Shown: positions 7,897-18,614, counted from the first letter of the stretch. The stretch is 64,000 bases of DNA from Candidatus Caldilinea saccharophila (GCA_016710365.1 JADJVW010000022.1:1-64000); one strand, 5' to 3'. Numbers and translations are program-made. The notes: generated by a model not told the origin, from the sequence alone.

Positions 7897-8976
7897 ATGG
7901 AGAACAACCGATTCGCCTATATCGCTGCGCTCATGGCGCTGCTCGCCATGCTGCTCACCGCTTGCACGCAGCCGGCGATGCCTGCCGCGGCCCCGGCTGC
8001 ACCAGAATCTGAAACCACTGCGCCCGCCGGCGCGACCGCGGCCGGCGAGTTGATCGTATACACCTCGCGCGCGGAATCGCTCTTCAAGCCGGTGGTCGAA
8101 GCGTTCAACCAGACCTACCCCGATGTCAAGGTGACGCTGCTCACCGGCAGCAACGGCGAACTGGCGGCCAAACTGCTCGAAGAACGCGCCAACCCGCAGG
8201 CGGACTTGCTCGTCAACAGCGACACGCTGACGATGGAAAGCCTGGGCGAGCAGGGTCTCTTTGCGCCCAATGATTCGCCTGAGGTCGCGGCCGTGCCGGA
8301 AACCTACCGCGCCGCGGACGGAAGCTGGGTGGCGCTGACCTTGCGCCCGCGCGTCATTATGTATAACACCGATCTGGTGACGCCGGAGGAAGCGCCCAAA
8401 ACCATGATGGATCTGACCGACCCGAAGTGGCAGGGACAGATCGGCGCGGCCGACAGTCGCAACGGTGCGATGGTGGCGCAGTTGGTGGCGATGCGCCATC
8501 TGCTCGGCGAGGAGGCGATGACTGCCTTTGTGCAGGGGCTGACAGCGAACGACACGCAATGGTTCGGCGGTCACACCGACGTGCGCAAGGCCGTCGGCGC
8601 GGGTGAACTGGCGATCGGGCTGGTCAACCACTATTACTACCACCTCTCCAACGCCGAGGGCGCGCCGGTCGGCGTCGTCTATCCCGACCAGAGCGAGGGG
8701 GAGATGGGGCTGATCGTCAACTCGACCAACGCCGGCATCATTGACGGCGCACGCCACCCGGAACTGGCGCGGCTCTTCGTCGATTTCATGCTCTCGCCTG
8801 CAGGACAGAAGGTCTACGCGGACCAGAACTTCGAGTATCCGGTCACGCCCGGCGTGGCGACCGCGGAAGGCGTGCCGCCGCTCAGCGACTTCAAGCTGGC
8901 CGACGTGACGCTCAAGACGATGTGGGAGGAACTGGAGCCGGCGCAGCAGGCCGCACAGGCGGCGGGTCTGCCGTAA
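7897..8976 (+). CDS. Ferric-iron ABC transporter substrate-binding lipoprotein
   Basis: The 359-residue product starts with a lipoprotein signal peptide ending LLTAC, followed by a Pro/Ala-rich linker. The mature part begins GELIVYTSRAESLFKPVVEA and contains WVALTLRPRVIMYNTDL, SRNGAMVAQLVAM, ELAIGLVNHYYYH and NAGIIDGARHPELARLFVDF. These are features of FutA/FbpA-type periplasmic iron-binding proteins; the YYY cluster supplies iron ligands in that family. I chose ATG at 7897 behind AAGGGA over the adjacent TTG at 7894. The permease and ATPase follow at 9733 and 11482, separated from it by a toxin-antitoxin pair. Confidence 0.9.
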   Translation: MENNRFAYIAALMALLAMLLTACTQPAMPAAAPAAPESETTAPAGATAAGELIVYTSRAESLFKPVVEAFNQTYPDVKVTLLTGSNGELAAKLLEERANPQADLLVNSDTLTMESLGEQGLFAPNDSPEVAAVPETYRAADGSWVALTLRPRVIMYNTDLVTPEEAPKTMMDLTDPKWQGQIGAADSRNGAMVAQLVAMRHLLGEEAMTAFVQGLTANDTQWFGGHTDVRKAVGAGELAIGLVNHYYYHLSNAEGAPVGVVYPDQSEGEMGLIVNSTNAGIIDGARHPELARLFVDFMLSPAGQKVYADQNFEYPVTPGVATAEGVPPLSDFKLADVTLKTMWEELEPAQQAAQAAGLP

Positions 8977-9048
8977 CAGCAAGCACCCGGTGTGTTACAA
9001 TCAGCACCTAACAAGGGCAGTCTGTCTGGTTGAATGGAGTAAGAAGCC

Positions 9049-9357
9049 ATGATTGCGACCACCTATCCACATATCGCAGTCGACCACAATCACGTGCCGT
9101 ACATTGCCGGCACGTCGATGAAGCTCGTCGAATTGATTCTGGACAACACGGCTTACGGCTGGAGCCCGGAAGAACTGCATTTCCAACATCCTTCCCTGAG
9201 CATGGGTCAGATTTATTCGGCGCTGGCTTATTACTGGGATCACAAAGAGCTGCTTGACGAGGAGATCGAACGGCGACTGGCAGCAGTCGATCATCTCCAG
9301 CAGACGCTGCCGCCGGCTCGACTTCAGGAACGTCTGCGCGCAAAGGGTTTACTGTAG
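9049..9357 (+). CDS. DUF433 antitoxin (VapB45-like)
   Basis: Of 102 residues. The sequence HVPYIAGTSMKLVELILDNT, then YGWSPEELHFQHPSLSMGQI and YSALAYYWDHKELLDEEIER, is the DUF433 winged-helix pattern with a helical C-terminus. It is immediately followed, with no gap, by a DUF5615 PIN-like toxin, the canonical order. The pair sits inside the iron-transport operon, on the same strand, so read-through would express it with the transporter. Confidence 0.85.
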   Translation: MIATTYPHIAVDHNHVPYIAGTSMKLVELILDNTAYGWSPEELHFQHPSLSMGQIYSALAYYWDHKELLDEEIERRLAAVDHLQQTLPPARLQERLRAKGLL

Positions 9358-9705
9358 ATGGCGCTTGCCCTCTACATGGATCATCACGTCCCGCGCCAAA
9401 TTACCCAGGGGTTGCGGCTGCGCGGCGTCGATGTTGTGACGGCCTATGAAGACAACGCCCAGGAACTGGACGATGCAGCGCTGCTTGCCCGTGCGACGGA
9501 ACTTAACCGGGTTCTTTTTACACGCGATGACGATCTGCTCGTGCTGGCGCGCCAGTGGCAGCAACAAGGTCTCTTTTTCGCTGGAATTATCTATGCGCAT
9601 CAGCTTCGCACTTCCATCGGCGCCTGCATCACGGACCTGGAATTAATTGCACGCGCAGGCGAAGCGGATGATATCGCCAGCCGCGTACAGTTTCTCCCAC
9701 TGTAG
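9358..9705 (+). CDS. DUF5615 PIN-like toxin (VapC45-like)
   Basis: The 115-residue product begins ALALYMDHHVPRQITQGLRL and contains DVVTAYEDNAQELDDAALLA and VLFTRDDDLLVLARQWQQQG. The acidic residues in MDHH, the DD of ELDDAALL and the TRDDD motif match the Mut7-C/DUF5615 PIN-like fold. It is the predicted RNase partner of the DUF433 gene directly upstream. Its stop is adjacent to the permease reading frame, so the module is packed tightly between transporter genes. Confidence 0.85.
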   Translation: MALALYMDHHVPRQITQGLRLRGVDVVTAYEDNAQELDDAALLARATELNRVLFTRDDDLLVLARQWQQQGLFFAGIIYAHQLRTSIGACITDLELIARAGEADDIASRVQFLPL

Positions 9706-9732
9706 GTGTGGCGCAATGACGAAACGGACGAC

Positions 9733-11358
<1,626 letters not shown>

Positions 11359-11375
11359 ATGAGATAGAAGAGATA

Positions 11376-11460
11376 GACCACGGGTGTAACGGATTTGGCG
11401 GATTTTCACAGATTAACGACTATCCGTCTTGATCCGCCTAATCCGCCGAATCCGTGGTCT
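11376..11460. repeat. Palindromic intergenic repeat between permease and ATPase
   Basis: The unit AGACCACGGGTGTAACGGAT at the left mirrors the end GAATCCGTGGTCT, with repeated GGATTTGGCGGATT / AATCCGCC words between. It belongs to the same family as 7762-7842. It lies inside the transporter operon and would form a hairpin in the mRNA between the permease and ATPase genes, where it could tune relative expression or mRNA stability. Confidence 0.7.
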
Positions 11461-11481
11461 ATTGTTGTGTTGATAAAGCAG

Positions 11482-12522
11482 ATGCCCAGGATGTCTATGC
11501 CTGATGCTTTGATTTCTGTGCAGGATGTGGTCAAACGGTACGGCGAGATCGGCGCGGCGGTTGCTGGCGTCTCGTTTGACGCGCCGCGTGGCGCGCTGGT
11601 GGCGCTGCTGGGGCCGAGTGGCTGCGGCAAGACCACCACGCTGCGCCTGATCGCCGGGCTGGAGACGCCCAACGCCGGCAGCATCTGGCTGGAGGGGCGC
11701 AAGGTCGCGGGCGACGGCGCCTGGTCACCGCCCGAAGCGCGGCGCGTCGGCATGGTCTTTCAGGACGGTGCGCTCTTTCCTCACCTGACGGTGGCGCAGA
11801 ATATCGCCTTTCCCTTGACAACGCGCAATAGCCGTGCTCGCGTCGAAGAACTGTTGGCGCTGGTCGGCATGACGGGCTACGGCGAGCGCTACCCGCACCA
11901 ACTGTCAGGCGGGCAGCAGCAGCGCGTGGCCCTGGCGCGCGCACTCGCCCCGGAACCCTCCGTCGTGCTGCTCGACGAACCCTTTTCACGACTCGACGCG
12001 GCGCTGCGCGTCTCGCTGCGCGAGGATGTGCGCGCTATCGTCAAACGCACCGGCGCCACCACCCTCTTCGTCACCCACGACCAGGAAGAGGCGCTGAGCA
12101 TCGCCGATGTCGTCGTCGTCATGTTCGAGGGCAAAGCCGTGCAGGTCGGCGCGCCGCAGGAGATTTATACGCGGCCGGCCACGCGCCAGATCGCCACCTT
12201 TGTGGGCGACGCCAATCTGCTGCCGGGCCACGCCGAGGGGTTGATGGCCGAATGTGCGCTGGGCCGCATGATCCTGGCGACGCCGCAGCAGGGGCCGGTG
12301 GAGATCATGCTGCGCCCCGAAGCGGTGGAAGTGCGTGCGGTGCGCAGCGGCCGAGCGCGCATCGAGCGCATCCGCTACTTCGGCCATGACCAATCGCTGC
12401 ACCTCTGTCTGCACGGCGGCGGCGAACTCACCGTGCGCAGCCTGCCGCGCCCGGATTTACGTGTCGGGCAGGAGGTGGATGTTTTTGTGCGCGGGGTGGT
12501 GGTGGCGTATCCGGTGGTTTGA
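11482..12522 (+). CDS. Ferric-iron ABC transporter ATP-binding protein (FbpC/FutC type)
   Basis: The nucleotide-binding domain has Walker A GPSGCGKTT, a Q-loop in MVFQDGALFPHL, the signature LSGGQQQRVALARAL, Walker B VVLLDEPFSRLD and the H-loop TLFVTHDQEEAL. A C-terminal TOBE-like region follows (IMLRPEAVEVRAV, then HDQSLHLCLHGGGELTVRSL). Possible starts are ATG 11482, 11491 and 11497; an open frame extends to 11395 but runs through the intergenic repeat and is not credible. The last one (MPDALISVQDVVKRYG) has an AGGA just upstream. It energises the permease at 9733. Confidence 0.9.
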   Translation: MPRMSMPDALISVQDVVKRYGEIGAAVAGVSFDAPRGALVALLGPSGCGKTTTLRLIAGLETPNAGSIWLEGRKVAGDGAWSPPEARRVGMVFQDGALFPHLTVAQNIAFPLTTRNSRARVEELLALVGMTGYGERYPHQLSGGQQQRVALARALAPEPSVVLLDEPFSRLDAALRVSLREDVRAIVKRTGATTLFVTHDQEEALSIADVVVVMFEGKAVQVGAPQEIYTRPATRQIATFVGDANLLPGHAEGLMAECALGRMILATPQQGPVEIMLRPEAVEVRAVRSGRARIERIRYFGHDQSLHLCLHGGGELTVRSLPRPDLRVGQEVDVFVRGVVVAYPVV

Positions 12523-12535
12523 GTTGTTGCGAATG

Positions 12536-13225
12536 TCATACTTTCAGCCATCCGGCGCGAATTGCAGCAACAACGGCTTCGGTGCGGTTGTTTGCAGCCA
12601 GTTTCGCCATCAGGTTCTCAACATGGTAGGCAGCCGTACGCTCAGCAATGTTGAGACGCTGGGCAATGGCGGCATTTGTCAACCCTTCTGCCAGTAGACG
12701 CAACACTGCCTGCTCCCTTTCCGTCGGCGCCCCCTTTGGTTCATTGGGGTCATGCGCCAGCCGAGCCAGATGCTGTGAGACAGAGGCGCTGAAGTAGGAC
12801 TGACCCTGCGCCGTCGCTTCGACCGCCGCCACAATCACGCCCGGCGCTTCATTCTTGAGCACATAGCCCTGCACGCCGGCGATCAACATGCCACGGATAT
12901 AGGAAAGTTCGTCGAATGCGCTCAAGGCCAAAATAGACGTGCGCCACTGCCGGCGGCGCACTTCACGCGCCACCGTGGGTCCATCGAGATCAGGAAGCTG
13001 ACAGTCGAGGACGAGCACATCCGGCAGCAACCGTTCGAGTTGCTGGAGAGTCTGCGCGCCTGTATCGGCTTCTCCAACCACGCGGATGCGCGGATTTTGC
13101 TCCAGCAATGTGCGCATCCCGATCCGGAAGGGTGGATGATCGTCGGCAAGCAGGACGGAGATGGGCCGTTTTGGCTCAGCGAGGTCGGTTGGCTCGAAGG
13201 CGTCTTGTGTCATGCTGTGCATCAT
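12536..13225 (-). CDS. NarL/LuxR-family response regulator
   Basis: The 229-residue product has a receiver domain (ADDHPPFRIGMRTLLEQ with the acidic pair, phospho-acceptor D74 in VLVLDCQLPDLDG, LALSAFDE and the conserved K in VLKNEA). A LuxR-type helix-turn-helix follows (LTNAAIAQRLNIAERTAAYH, then VENLMAKL). The start is taken as ATG at 13225, which overlaps the TGA of the upstream anchored protein as ATGATG; in-frame ATGs at 13222 and 13213 are alternatives. It is the likely output of the histidine kinase two genes upstream. Confidence 0.88.
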   Translation of the reverse strand: MMHSMTQDAFEPTDLAEPKRPISVLLADDHPPFRIGMRTLLEQNPRIRVVGEADTGAQTLQQLERLLPDVLVLDCQLPDLDGPTVAREVRRRQWRTSILALSAFDELSYIRGMLIAGVQGYVLKNEAPGVIVAAVEATAQGQSYFSASVSQHLARLAHDPNEPKGAPTEREQAVLRLLAEGLTNAAIAQRLNIAERTAAYHVENLMAKLAANNRTEAVVAAIRAGWLKV

Positions 13226-14719
13226 TTCTGTTGGAGAAGATCGTCGAACTCCTCGGCGGCGTAAAGCAACTGGCCGGATGTCGCGCCAGGCTGAAGGCAT
13301 CCCACTGATCATCGCCTGGCACAAGATCAAGAAGCCAGCAGAGTGACAGGAGCTGCGGTTCCTGATTGACCACGGCCAGCGCACTCGTCAGCCAGCCCGG
13401 TGGATAGTTCTGGGCAGGCGGCGAACTGGCGCTATCGGCAAAGGTATTGGTGGCGCTGATATAGCCAGGAAGTCCATGCGTGGAGGGATAGGCATTGACG
13501 ATCGCAAGCCAATCTTGAAAGACGCGGAACCCAGCTTGAGCGCCATTCCAGTCCGGGCGTGGGAAATCCAGCCAGGGTTCATTGGCTGGCTGGTTGGGAT
13601 CGAACTGTGGCGCGTCTGGCCGGCCCGGTGCATGAAGGGCAAAACCGTCGGGGCCAGCGTTGCCATAGCCCGCAGTGCTCTTATTGATCATACTCTGGTC
13701 AATTGCCCACACCAGCGTATTCATATAGTTGAGCCACGGTGCATCGATGGGCGCGACGCGTGCACGGTTCTGGTCGTCGATCCAGGGTCGCACGGCGCCG
13801 ACAAGAACATTTGCGCTGGGCCAAACTGCGCGCAGGGTCTGTACTACATACATTATCCTGGTGATCCACCGGCTCGCCATAGCCGTTGAAGACGCGCGCG
13901 TACCATTCTGGAGAAATCAGACGATCGGGCGCAAGCTGGTTGCTGCTGTTGGCATTTGGCCCACTGCCGACAATAAAGGCATCGATTGTGCGTAGGCGCT
14001 CGTCCGTCGCCAGTCGCCTGACAAAAGCCAGATAGTCGCTGAGGGCAATATAGTCCTGCGCGGGCGGGAGCGTCTGCTGGTGCGCATCGAGTTTGCGCGC
14101 CAGCACGCGTAGCCCCTGGCGCGCGGCGGCCGCAACGCGCGCTGCCAGCGCATCGACGCTCCAATACGAATCTTGCCGGTCATCCGCCAGTTTCATGTAG
14201 GTGATGTCCACCACCCAGCCACTGCGATTGTGCCAGTTCCGTTCTGGATCTGCCATCACGGTGCAAAGTTTTGTCGCACGCAGATCGTCTGCGGCCTCCA
14301 CTACTTCCTGCTCGGATGCAGCAAGGACAAGGCGCCCGCGCGTCCGGCACCCTGTGAGACAATCCACGTAAAAGAGAACTTCTGGAGAGGCGGACGCTGG
14401 CATGGCAAAGTTCCAAGACCAGGTCCAGGTGTTAAGCAGTGGCTGCTCCTCCCACCCCTGCAACAGCGCCGGTTCGCCATTGACCGTCAGCAGTACATGG
14501 CTCCAGGGCTGGCGGTCGGTCACAACAACGGTCACCGTTTCGCCGGCTTGGGGAACTGCTGGTGTGATCGTTATCTGCGGCCATAAGGGCGCATCGATTG
14601 GCTGCCCTGTCGTCACCATCACCTGCCCGGAAATCGGCAGTATCCAGTAGCCGGCAAGGATCAGCGCAATCAAAAGCAGCGCCCACGCGTTTGATGCCTG
14701 ATATGATTTTCCGATTCAT
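13222..14719 (-). CDS. Membrane-anchored extracellular protein of the two-component operon, frameshifted
   Basis: ATG at 14719 overlaps the corrected kinase stop (ATGA) and encodes MNRKIISGIK. A shift near 14685 leads to a signal-anchor, LLLIALILAGYWILPISGQV, then a beta-rich segment (ITITPAVPQAGETVTVVVTD). A large domain follows: NWHNRSGWVVDITYMKLADD, IDAFIVGSGPNANSSNQLAP, and after a shift near 13850 VVQTLRAVWPSANVLVGAVR and WLNYMNTLVWAID. A last shift near 13280 restores SGQLLYAAEEFDDLLQQK and the stop at 13222-13224. Its pattern recalls a TIM-barrel glycan-binding or hydrolase fold, but I recognise no catalytic motif. Position between kinase and regulator suggests an extracytoplasmic sensor or ligand-binding partner. 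Confidence 0.6.
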
Positions 14720-15899
14720 GTGTGATGGCCTCGCCCCGCAATTGGCACTGTAAAGCTGACCGATGTCCCCTGCTTTCCTCGATCACTGTCTGGCTGGCGG
14801 CAAAATTGCTACTGATGTGCAGGTGACTGCCGTGTTGACGCAGAATTGCGCCAACAATCGCAAGGCCCAATCCACTGCCGGGTATGCTGGCAGGCGCGGC
14901 GCGATAAAAACGCTGCGTGAGCAACGGCAAATGTTCGGGTGGAATGCCGGGGCCATTGTCCTGCACCGAGCACTGGACGCCACCCACAACAGGCGTCAAC
15001 GTCACCACGATTGTCTTGTTGTCGATGGCTTCTTTGCTGACGCCATATTTGATGGCGTTGTCCAGCAGATTCAGGAAAACTTGTTTCAACCGGTCTGGCT
15101 GCCCAAGCACGATGAGATGGGACGCCTGCACCGAAGTGACGATCGCCGCGCCAACCTGCTGCGCGCTGGGCGTCATCTGCGCCACCGCAGCGTCCACGAC
15201 TTCAAGCAGATTCACCGCCTGGACATCCTGCTCGATCCCGTTTTCCAGCCGGCCAAGCTCCATTGTGTTCGCCACCAAACGCACCAGACGCTGCGTTTCG
15301 TCGCTCATGAACTGCAACGACTGCGCCTGCACTTCGGCGGGCAGCGTGGGGATGCGCAGAACCTCAATGTGCGTAGAGATCGTAGCCAACGGCGTGCGTA
15401 GTTCGTGCGACAGGCTGCTGAGCAGCAGGCGCGCTTCCTGCGCATTGACCAGTTGCGTCGTGACATCACGCACAGCCGCTATTCTGACGCCCTGTACAGA
15501 AGCAAGCCACCATTCCAGCGTAGCCTGATCGCCGCCGGCCGAGGGAGTCCGCAGCTTTCGCCATGCTGGCGTCATTTTTTCCTGGCTATCTTCCTCTTCG
15601 GTTGCAGCCCATGCTTGCTCTTGAACCATGCTCCAGACCGGTTCAGGAAGCGCAGTGGCATGCAGCAGAAGCGCCAGCAGCCGGCTTGCGGCCGGATTGA
15701 TGTAGATCAGGCGGTTGGCGCCGGTAAAGAGAAGGATGCCGAGCGGACTACTTTCCAAGAGCGGCGTCAACAACTCAAGCGTATGACGCCAGCGAGAGCG
15801 AATCGCCAGCCGTCAAGTAACCGCGACAGTTATTGCGACTGTCGCGGTTAACAGAATGAGCAGGCCAAACAGCAGCCAGCGCAGGTCAAATACAAGCAT
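14716..15899 (-). CDS. Sensor histidine kinase with N-terminal membrane segment, frame-disrupted
   Basis: ATG at 15899 encodes one transmembrane helix (LRWLLFGLLILLTATVAITV), then an in-frame TGA at 15813-15815. The same phase resumes with a PAS-like region (SSPLGILLFTGANRLIYINP), a HisKA domain with LSHELRTPLATISTHIEVL, and a HATPase with NLLDNAIKYG, VQDNGPGIPPEHL and GSGLGLAIVGAIL. The usual kinase ending, GTSVSFTVPIAGRGHHT, is recovered after a single-base shift near 14775-14783, giving a TGA that overlaps the next gene's ATG. It phosphorylates a partner regulator, presumably the one at 12536. The TGA and shift may be sequence errors. Confidence 0.8.
15818..15850. repeat. Perfect 13-bp inverted repeat inside the kinase membrane segment
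   Basis: TAACCGCGACAGT at 15818-15830 and its exact reverse complement at 15838-15850 flank a 7-base loop. The palindrome codes for part of the transmembrane helix of the kinase and ends three bases from the in-frame TGA at 15813-15815. It could be an insertion scar, a regulator site or an mRNA hairpin. Confidence 0.7.
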
Positions 15900-15955
15900 A
15901 AGTGAGGCGCGGAATTCTTGGCTGTAACGGGTTCACCATCTGTTTCATTGCATCG

Positions 15956-16450
15956 TCAGTCTGGGTAATAGCTCCACCCTTGTGAAGCACAGTAGCTGTG
16001 GCTGGTGGTGGGCGACCCCACATAGTAATCTACATAGAACGCACATTCCGGCGAGTCCGTTCGATAACGAAAATAGGGCGCGAGCGCTTCGTTGTGGAAA
16101 TTGTAGTCAATCAATGAGACGGGATATTCACCACTCGCCAGCTTCTCCTCATAGGCATAAGTCACAATGGCTGCTGCTTCATTCTGCAAATGCCACAAGC
16201 GAACCGTCAGCCAGAATTGATACGGGATAATCAGCAGCGCCAATATGAAAATGCCTACCACAGCAGCGTTTGGGTAGCGCAGTGCAAGTGCGATGAAGAT
16301 AACATTCAATGCGATTGCGGCAAAATAAAGCGTGCGAAAAACCTCTCCCAGGGTGTAAAATGCCAGAAACGCACTGACAATCTCAAGACCGACAATAATG
16401 GACAGCAATAAACTATAAAGTGACCTGCACTGTACTTTACTTTCTCCCAC
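15956..16450 (-). CDS. Small membrane protein of unknown function
   Basis: The 164-residue product has three to four predicted transmembrane helices (SLYSLLLSIIVGLEIVSAFL, TLYFAAIALNVIFIALAL, VVGIFILALLIIPYQFWLTV). A soluble C-terminal part of about 60 residues has two cysteines and many tyrosines (AFYVDYYVG, SYCASQGWSYYPD). I do not recognise the family. It lies 57 bases upstream of the kinase in the same direction and could be part of that operon. Confidence 0.6.
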   Translation of the reverse strand: MGESKVQCRSLYSLLLSIIVGLEIVSAFLAFYTLGEVFRTLYFAAIALNVIFIALALRYPNAAVVGIFILALLIIPYQFWLTVRLWHLQNEAAAIVTYAYEEKLASGEYPVSLIDYNFHNEALAPYFRYRTDSPECAFYVDYYVGSPTTSHSYCASQGWSYYPD

Positions 16451-16557
16451 AGTGTTTTCCTTTCATATAGCTCCTTGCCTATGACCTTGTGTCTGCTCCA
16501 GAAAATTGGTTGAACTCGAGTCGCATCAGGTTGGCGCAGGCTTCTGGGCAGACCAAC

Positions 16558-17208
16558 CTAATCCCAGAAACCGCTGATCAGAAATAATGCGCCAATGCCA
16601 CTACCGAGCATGGCGATCAGACTAACAACCGCAACCCTGCTGAGGATACCCAGCCTATTAGTTCGCGTCGGCCACCACCAGAGCATTGACAGCAGCGCCG
16701 CCATCGCTGTGGACGCCACTACACTGACCCCAGCAAATCGCAAAAAGACTGCTTCCGGCAGATTTTCAATCCAGTATTGCCTGCGCAGCGCATCAAGTTG
16801 CTGCGCTGACAGGGTAAGCGGTGCGTCCAGATAGGCGAACCATGGCACATGGACATGTCGCCAGCGAAAATGGCACGGCCAGCTCCGTTCATCGTAGGAG
16901 GCCTGGCACGACCCGTCGAAGTCGTCCAAAGGAGTGGCATGATTATGCGCGGCCAGAATCGTGAGTGGTTTGCCCTCAATTGGTATTGAACATTGGGAAG
17001 TATAGGCAGAAGGCTGGGGAGCCGGTATACAGTGAAGTCGCCTGCCCGAAATGTACATGATGCCTCCAGGCTTATCGTATGAGCCGATGCCAATGCCGTG
17101 AATATCCTGCTCGCTTGGACCGGGCGAGGCTCGCATCAGCGCAACTGCGATGACGCCTGCAACGACGAAATATAAACCGGCGAAAACAAAGAATAATCTT
17201 CGAGTCAC
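16558..17208 (-). CDS. Membrane protein of unknown function
   Basis: The 216-residue protein has an N-terminal helix (LFFVFAGLYFVVAGVIAVAL), an extracytoplasmic domain of about 110 residues with four cysteines (including LHCIPAPQPSAYTSQCS and GSCQASY), and two C-terminal helices (VVASTAMAALLSMLWWW and VAVVSLIAMLGSGIGALFLI). The cysteine pairs suggest disulphides outside the membrane. No family recognised. Same orientation as the small membrane protein and kinase downstream. Confidence 0.6.
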   Translation of the reverse strand: MTRRLFFVFAGLYFVVAGVIAVALMRASPGPSEQDIHGIGIGSYDKPGGIMYISGRRLHCIPAPQPSAYTSQCSIPIEGKPLTILAAHNHATPLDDFDGSCQASYDERSWPCHFRWRHVHVPWFAYLDAPLTLSAQQLDALRRQYWIENLPEAVFLRFAGVSVVASTAMAALLSMLWWWPTRTNRLGILSRVAVVSLIAMLGSGIGALFLISGFWD

Positions 17209-17722
17209 CTTTTCTCCCCCACAACTCTCTGGTAGACCGTCAAAGATGACGACTGGCTTTCATTCTTTCACAAATCAAAATCTTCTGCCACGGCAGAAGG
17301 AACAGAACTTTTTTGTGGCTTTTTACAGGGGCAGGTTGCGTGAATTGCCAGGTCGGAGTGTACTGACGCAGCAGTCTTGGCTTGAGCCTTTTGTGCAACA
17401 TTTCTCGCTCAGGATCATTGGGATTTGCAATTTGGAGTAAACCGATGAGGATTCTTGTCGAAAATAGCTGGGTGGGCGAAATTCCGGTTGGTTCAGCCGC
17501 CATCTGGCCCACCCCACTGCATAGCGACTCTTTAACAAAGCGAACTTCTGACGCAGAGACGCAGAAGTTCGCAGAGCAAGACAGAGGCCTTTGTCAAATC
17601 TCTGTGTTAGAGTAGGGCAGGCTCACTCCCACAATGCCGCCCAGGATTGCCAAGACTTTCTGGATCGGCGTAAACGTGCACCACTGTTTTTTCTCTTTAG
17701 TTGGGTGTGCTTCTTTAAGCGC
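17209..17722. other. Intergenic region, no supported gene
   Basis: Only short unsupported frames occur. A hairpin CTTCTGCC / GGCAGAAG lies near 17282-17299 and is followed by a run of T on the + strand, terminator-like but without an obvious upstream + strand gene. Near 17546-17575 there is a copy of the ACGCAGAGACGCAGAAG-type repeat that also appears inside the gene at 22348-24827. Confidence 0.4.
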
Positions 17723-18169
17723 TCAACTCGCAGCGCCTGGTTTCGGCGTTTGTTGCCGCACCAGGTACTCGCTCACACAGCGTGAAAACGCTTCAAAATC
17801 GTCGAGGTGATGCTGAATGTACTGGTAAAGTCGTTCGACGTCGATCTCCAGGTAAAGATGAACCAGCACGTTGCGGAACTTCGCCATTGCCACCAGACGT
17901 GCGGCAAGTGGTTGCGAGAGGACGCCGATCTCCGCCAGCTTTGGGAAGATGTCGCGATATTCGGTCGGAATGTCCGTGCCAGCTTCTGACAAGAGAATGG
18001 CGCCGATGTCCAAAGCGGACTGAATTGCCACCTGAAAGCCACGCTCGGCGGCAGCGTGAAGAAAGAAGGTGGCGGCAAATTCTTCGAGCGGCGCCTCACC
18101 CAGCTCGCGCAGTGCGTTCACGCTGTTGGCGATAACGCGCAAGCGCGCCACGATAGGGGTTGTGTCCAT
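17723..18169 (-). CDS. hepT: HepT-like ribonuclease toxin (DUF86)
   Basis: The product of about 148 residues has ATFFLHAAAERGFQVAIQSA followed by LDIGAILLSEAG, and near residue 100 FRNVLVHLYLEID, in which R-x4-H is followed by YLEID in place of the canonical R-x4-H-x-Y. It is the HEPN-fold partner of MntA: in the known system HepT is an mRNA interferase neutralised by oligo-adenylylation of the tyrosine next to the histidine. I chose ATG at 18169 (MDTTPIVARLRV); an ATG at 18193 is also in frame. The gene overlaps the MntA 3' end. Confidence 0.85.
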   Translation of the reverse strand: MDTTPIVARLRVIANSVNALRELGEAPLEEFAATFFLHAAAERGFQVAIQSALDIGAILLSEAGTDIPTEYRDIFPKLAEIGVLSQPLAARLVAMAKFRNVLVHLYLEIDVERLYQYIQHHLDDFEAFSRCVSEYLVRQQTPKPGAAS

Positions 18170-18614
18170 CGAACAATTCTCCTCGTCGTGCACGTTCCAG
18201 GATTGCCCGTTCGTGTCGTTCGATCACCGGCTTGAAGTCGAGATAGCGGCTGACCATATCGGCCTGGTAGAGGATACGTAGTTGATCGTCCCGGCAGAAG
18301 AGGAGTTGCCCGTCGCGCAGGACGCGATAGCGCAGCGCCAACGGCGCCTCATTCAAAATCACCACATCCACCGCTTCGCGATGCAACAGCCCCTGTAACT
18401 CATCGATCAGAGCCAGGCGAAGGTCAAAGCTCTGCTCACGTGACAGTGTTTGCTCTGCGAGCACGGCAATATCGACATCAGAATGCACCGTTGCGCGGCC
18501 GCGGCCGTACGAACCAAACAGATAGGCGACGAGCACAGTCGGTCGGTCGGCAAAATAATGCGAGAGGCGCTGCATTTCCTCGGCGGAAAGCGCGCCTGGA
18601 TCGATAAAACTCAT
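18096..18614 (-). CDS. mntA: MntA-like minimal nucleotidyltransferase antitoxin
   Basis: The active site is LFGSYGRGRATVHSDVDIAV, the G-S-x10-D-x-D motif of Pol-beta-type nucleotidyltransferases, with a third acidic position in REAVDVVILNEAP. In the type VII MntA/HepT system this enzyme AMPylates the HepT tyrosine and silences it. I chose ATG at 18614 (MSFIDPGALS) over 18647. It is transcribed first and overlaps HepT, the usual order in this clade. Both members look intact. Confidence 0.88.
   Translation of the reverse strand: MSFIDPGALSAEEMQRLSHYFADRPTVLVAYLFGSYGRGRATVHSDVDIAVLAEQTLSREQSFDLRLALIDELQGLLHREAVDVVILNEAPLALRYRVLRDGQLLFCRDDQLRILYQADMVSRYLDFKPVIERHERAILERARRGELFDGHNPYRGALARYRQQRERTARAG

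Noticed and set aside
11395..11481. N-terminal extension of the iron ATPase
   Set aside because: The 29 extra codons lie in the palindromic intergenic repeat and are absent from the ABC ATPase fold; downstream ATGs are better.
17240..17512. Minus-strand frame of 90 codons in the 17.2-17.7 kb gap
   Set aside because: No domain, no start signal, and composition unlike neighbouring genes; treated as non-coding.
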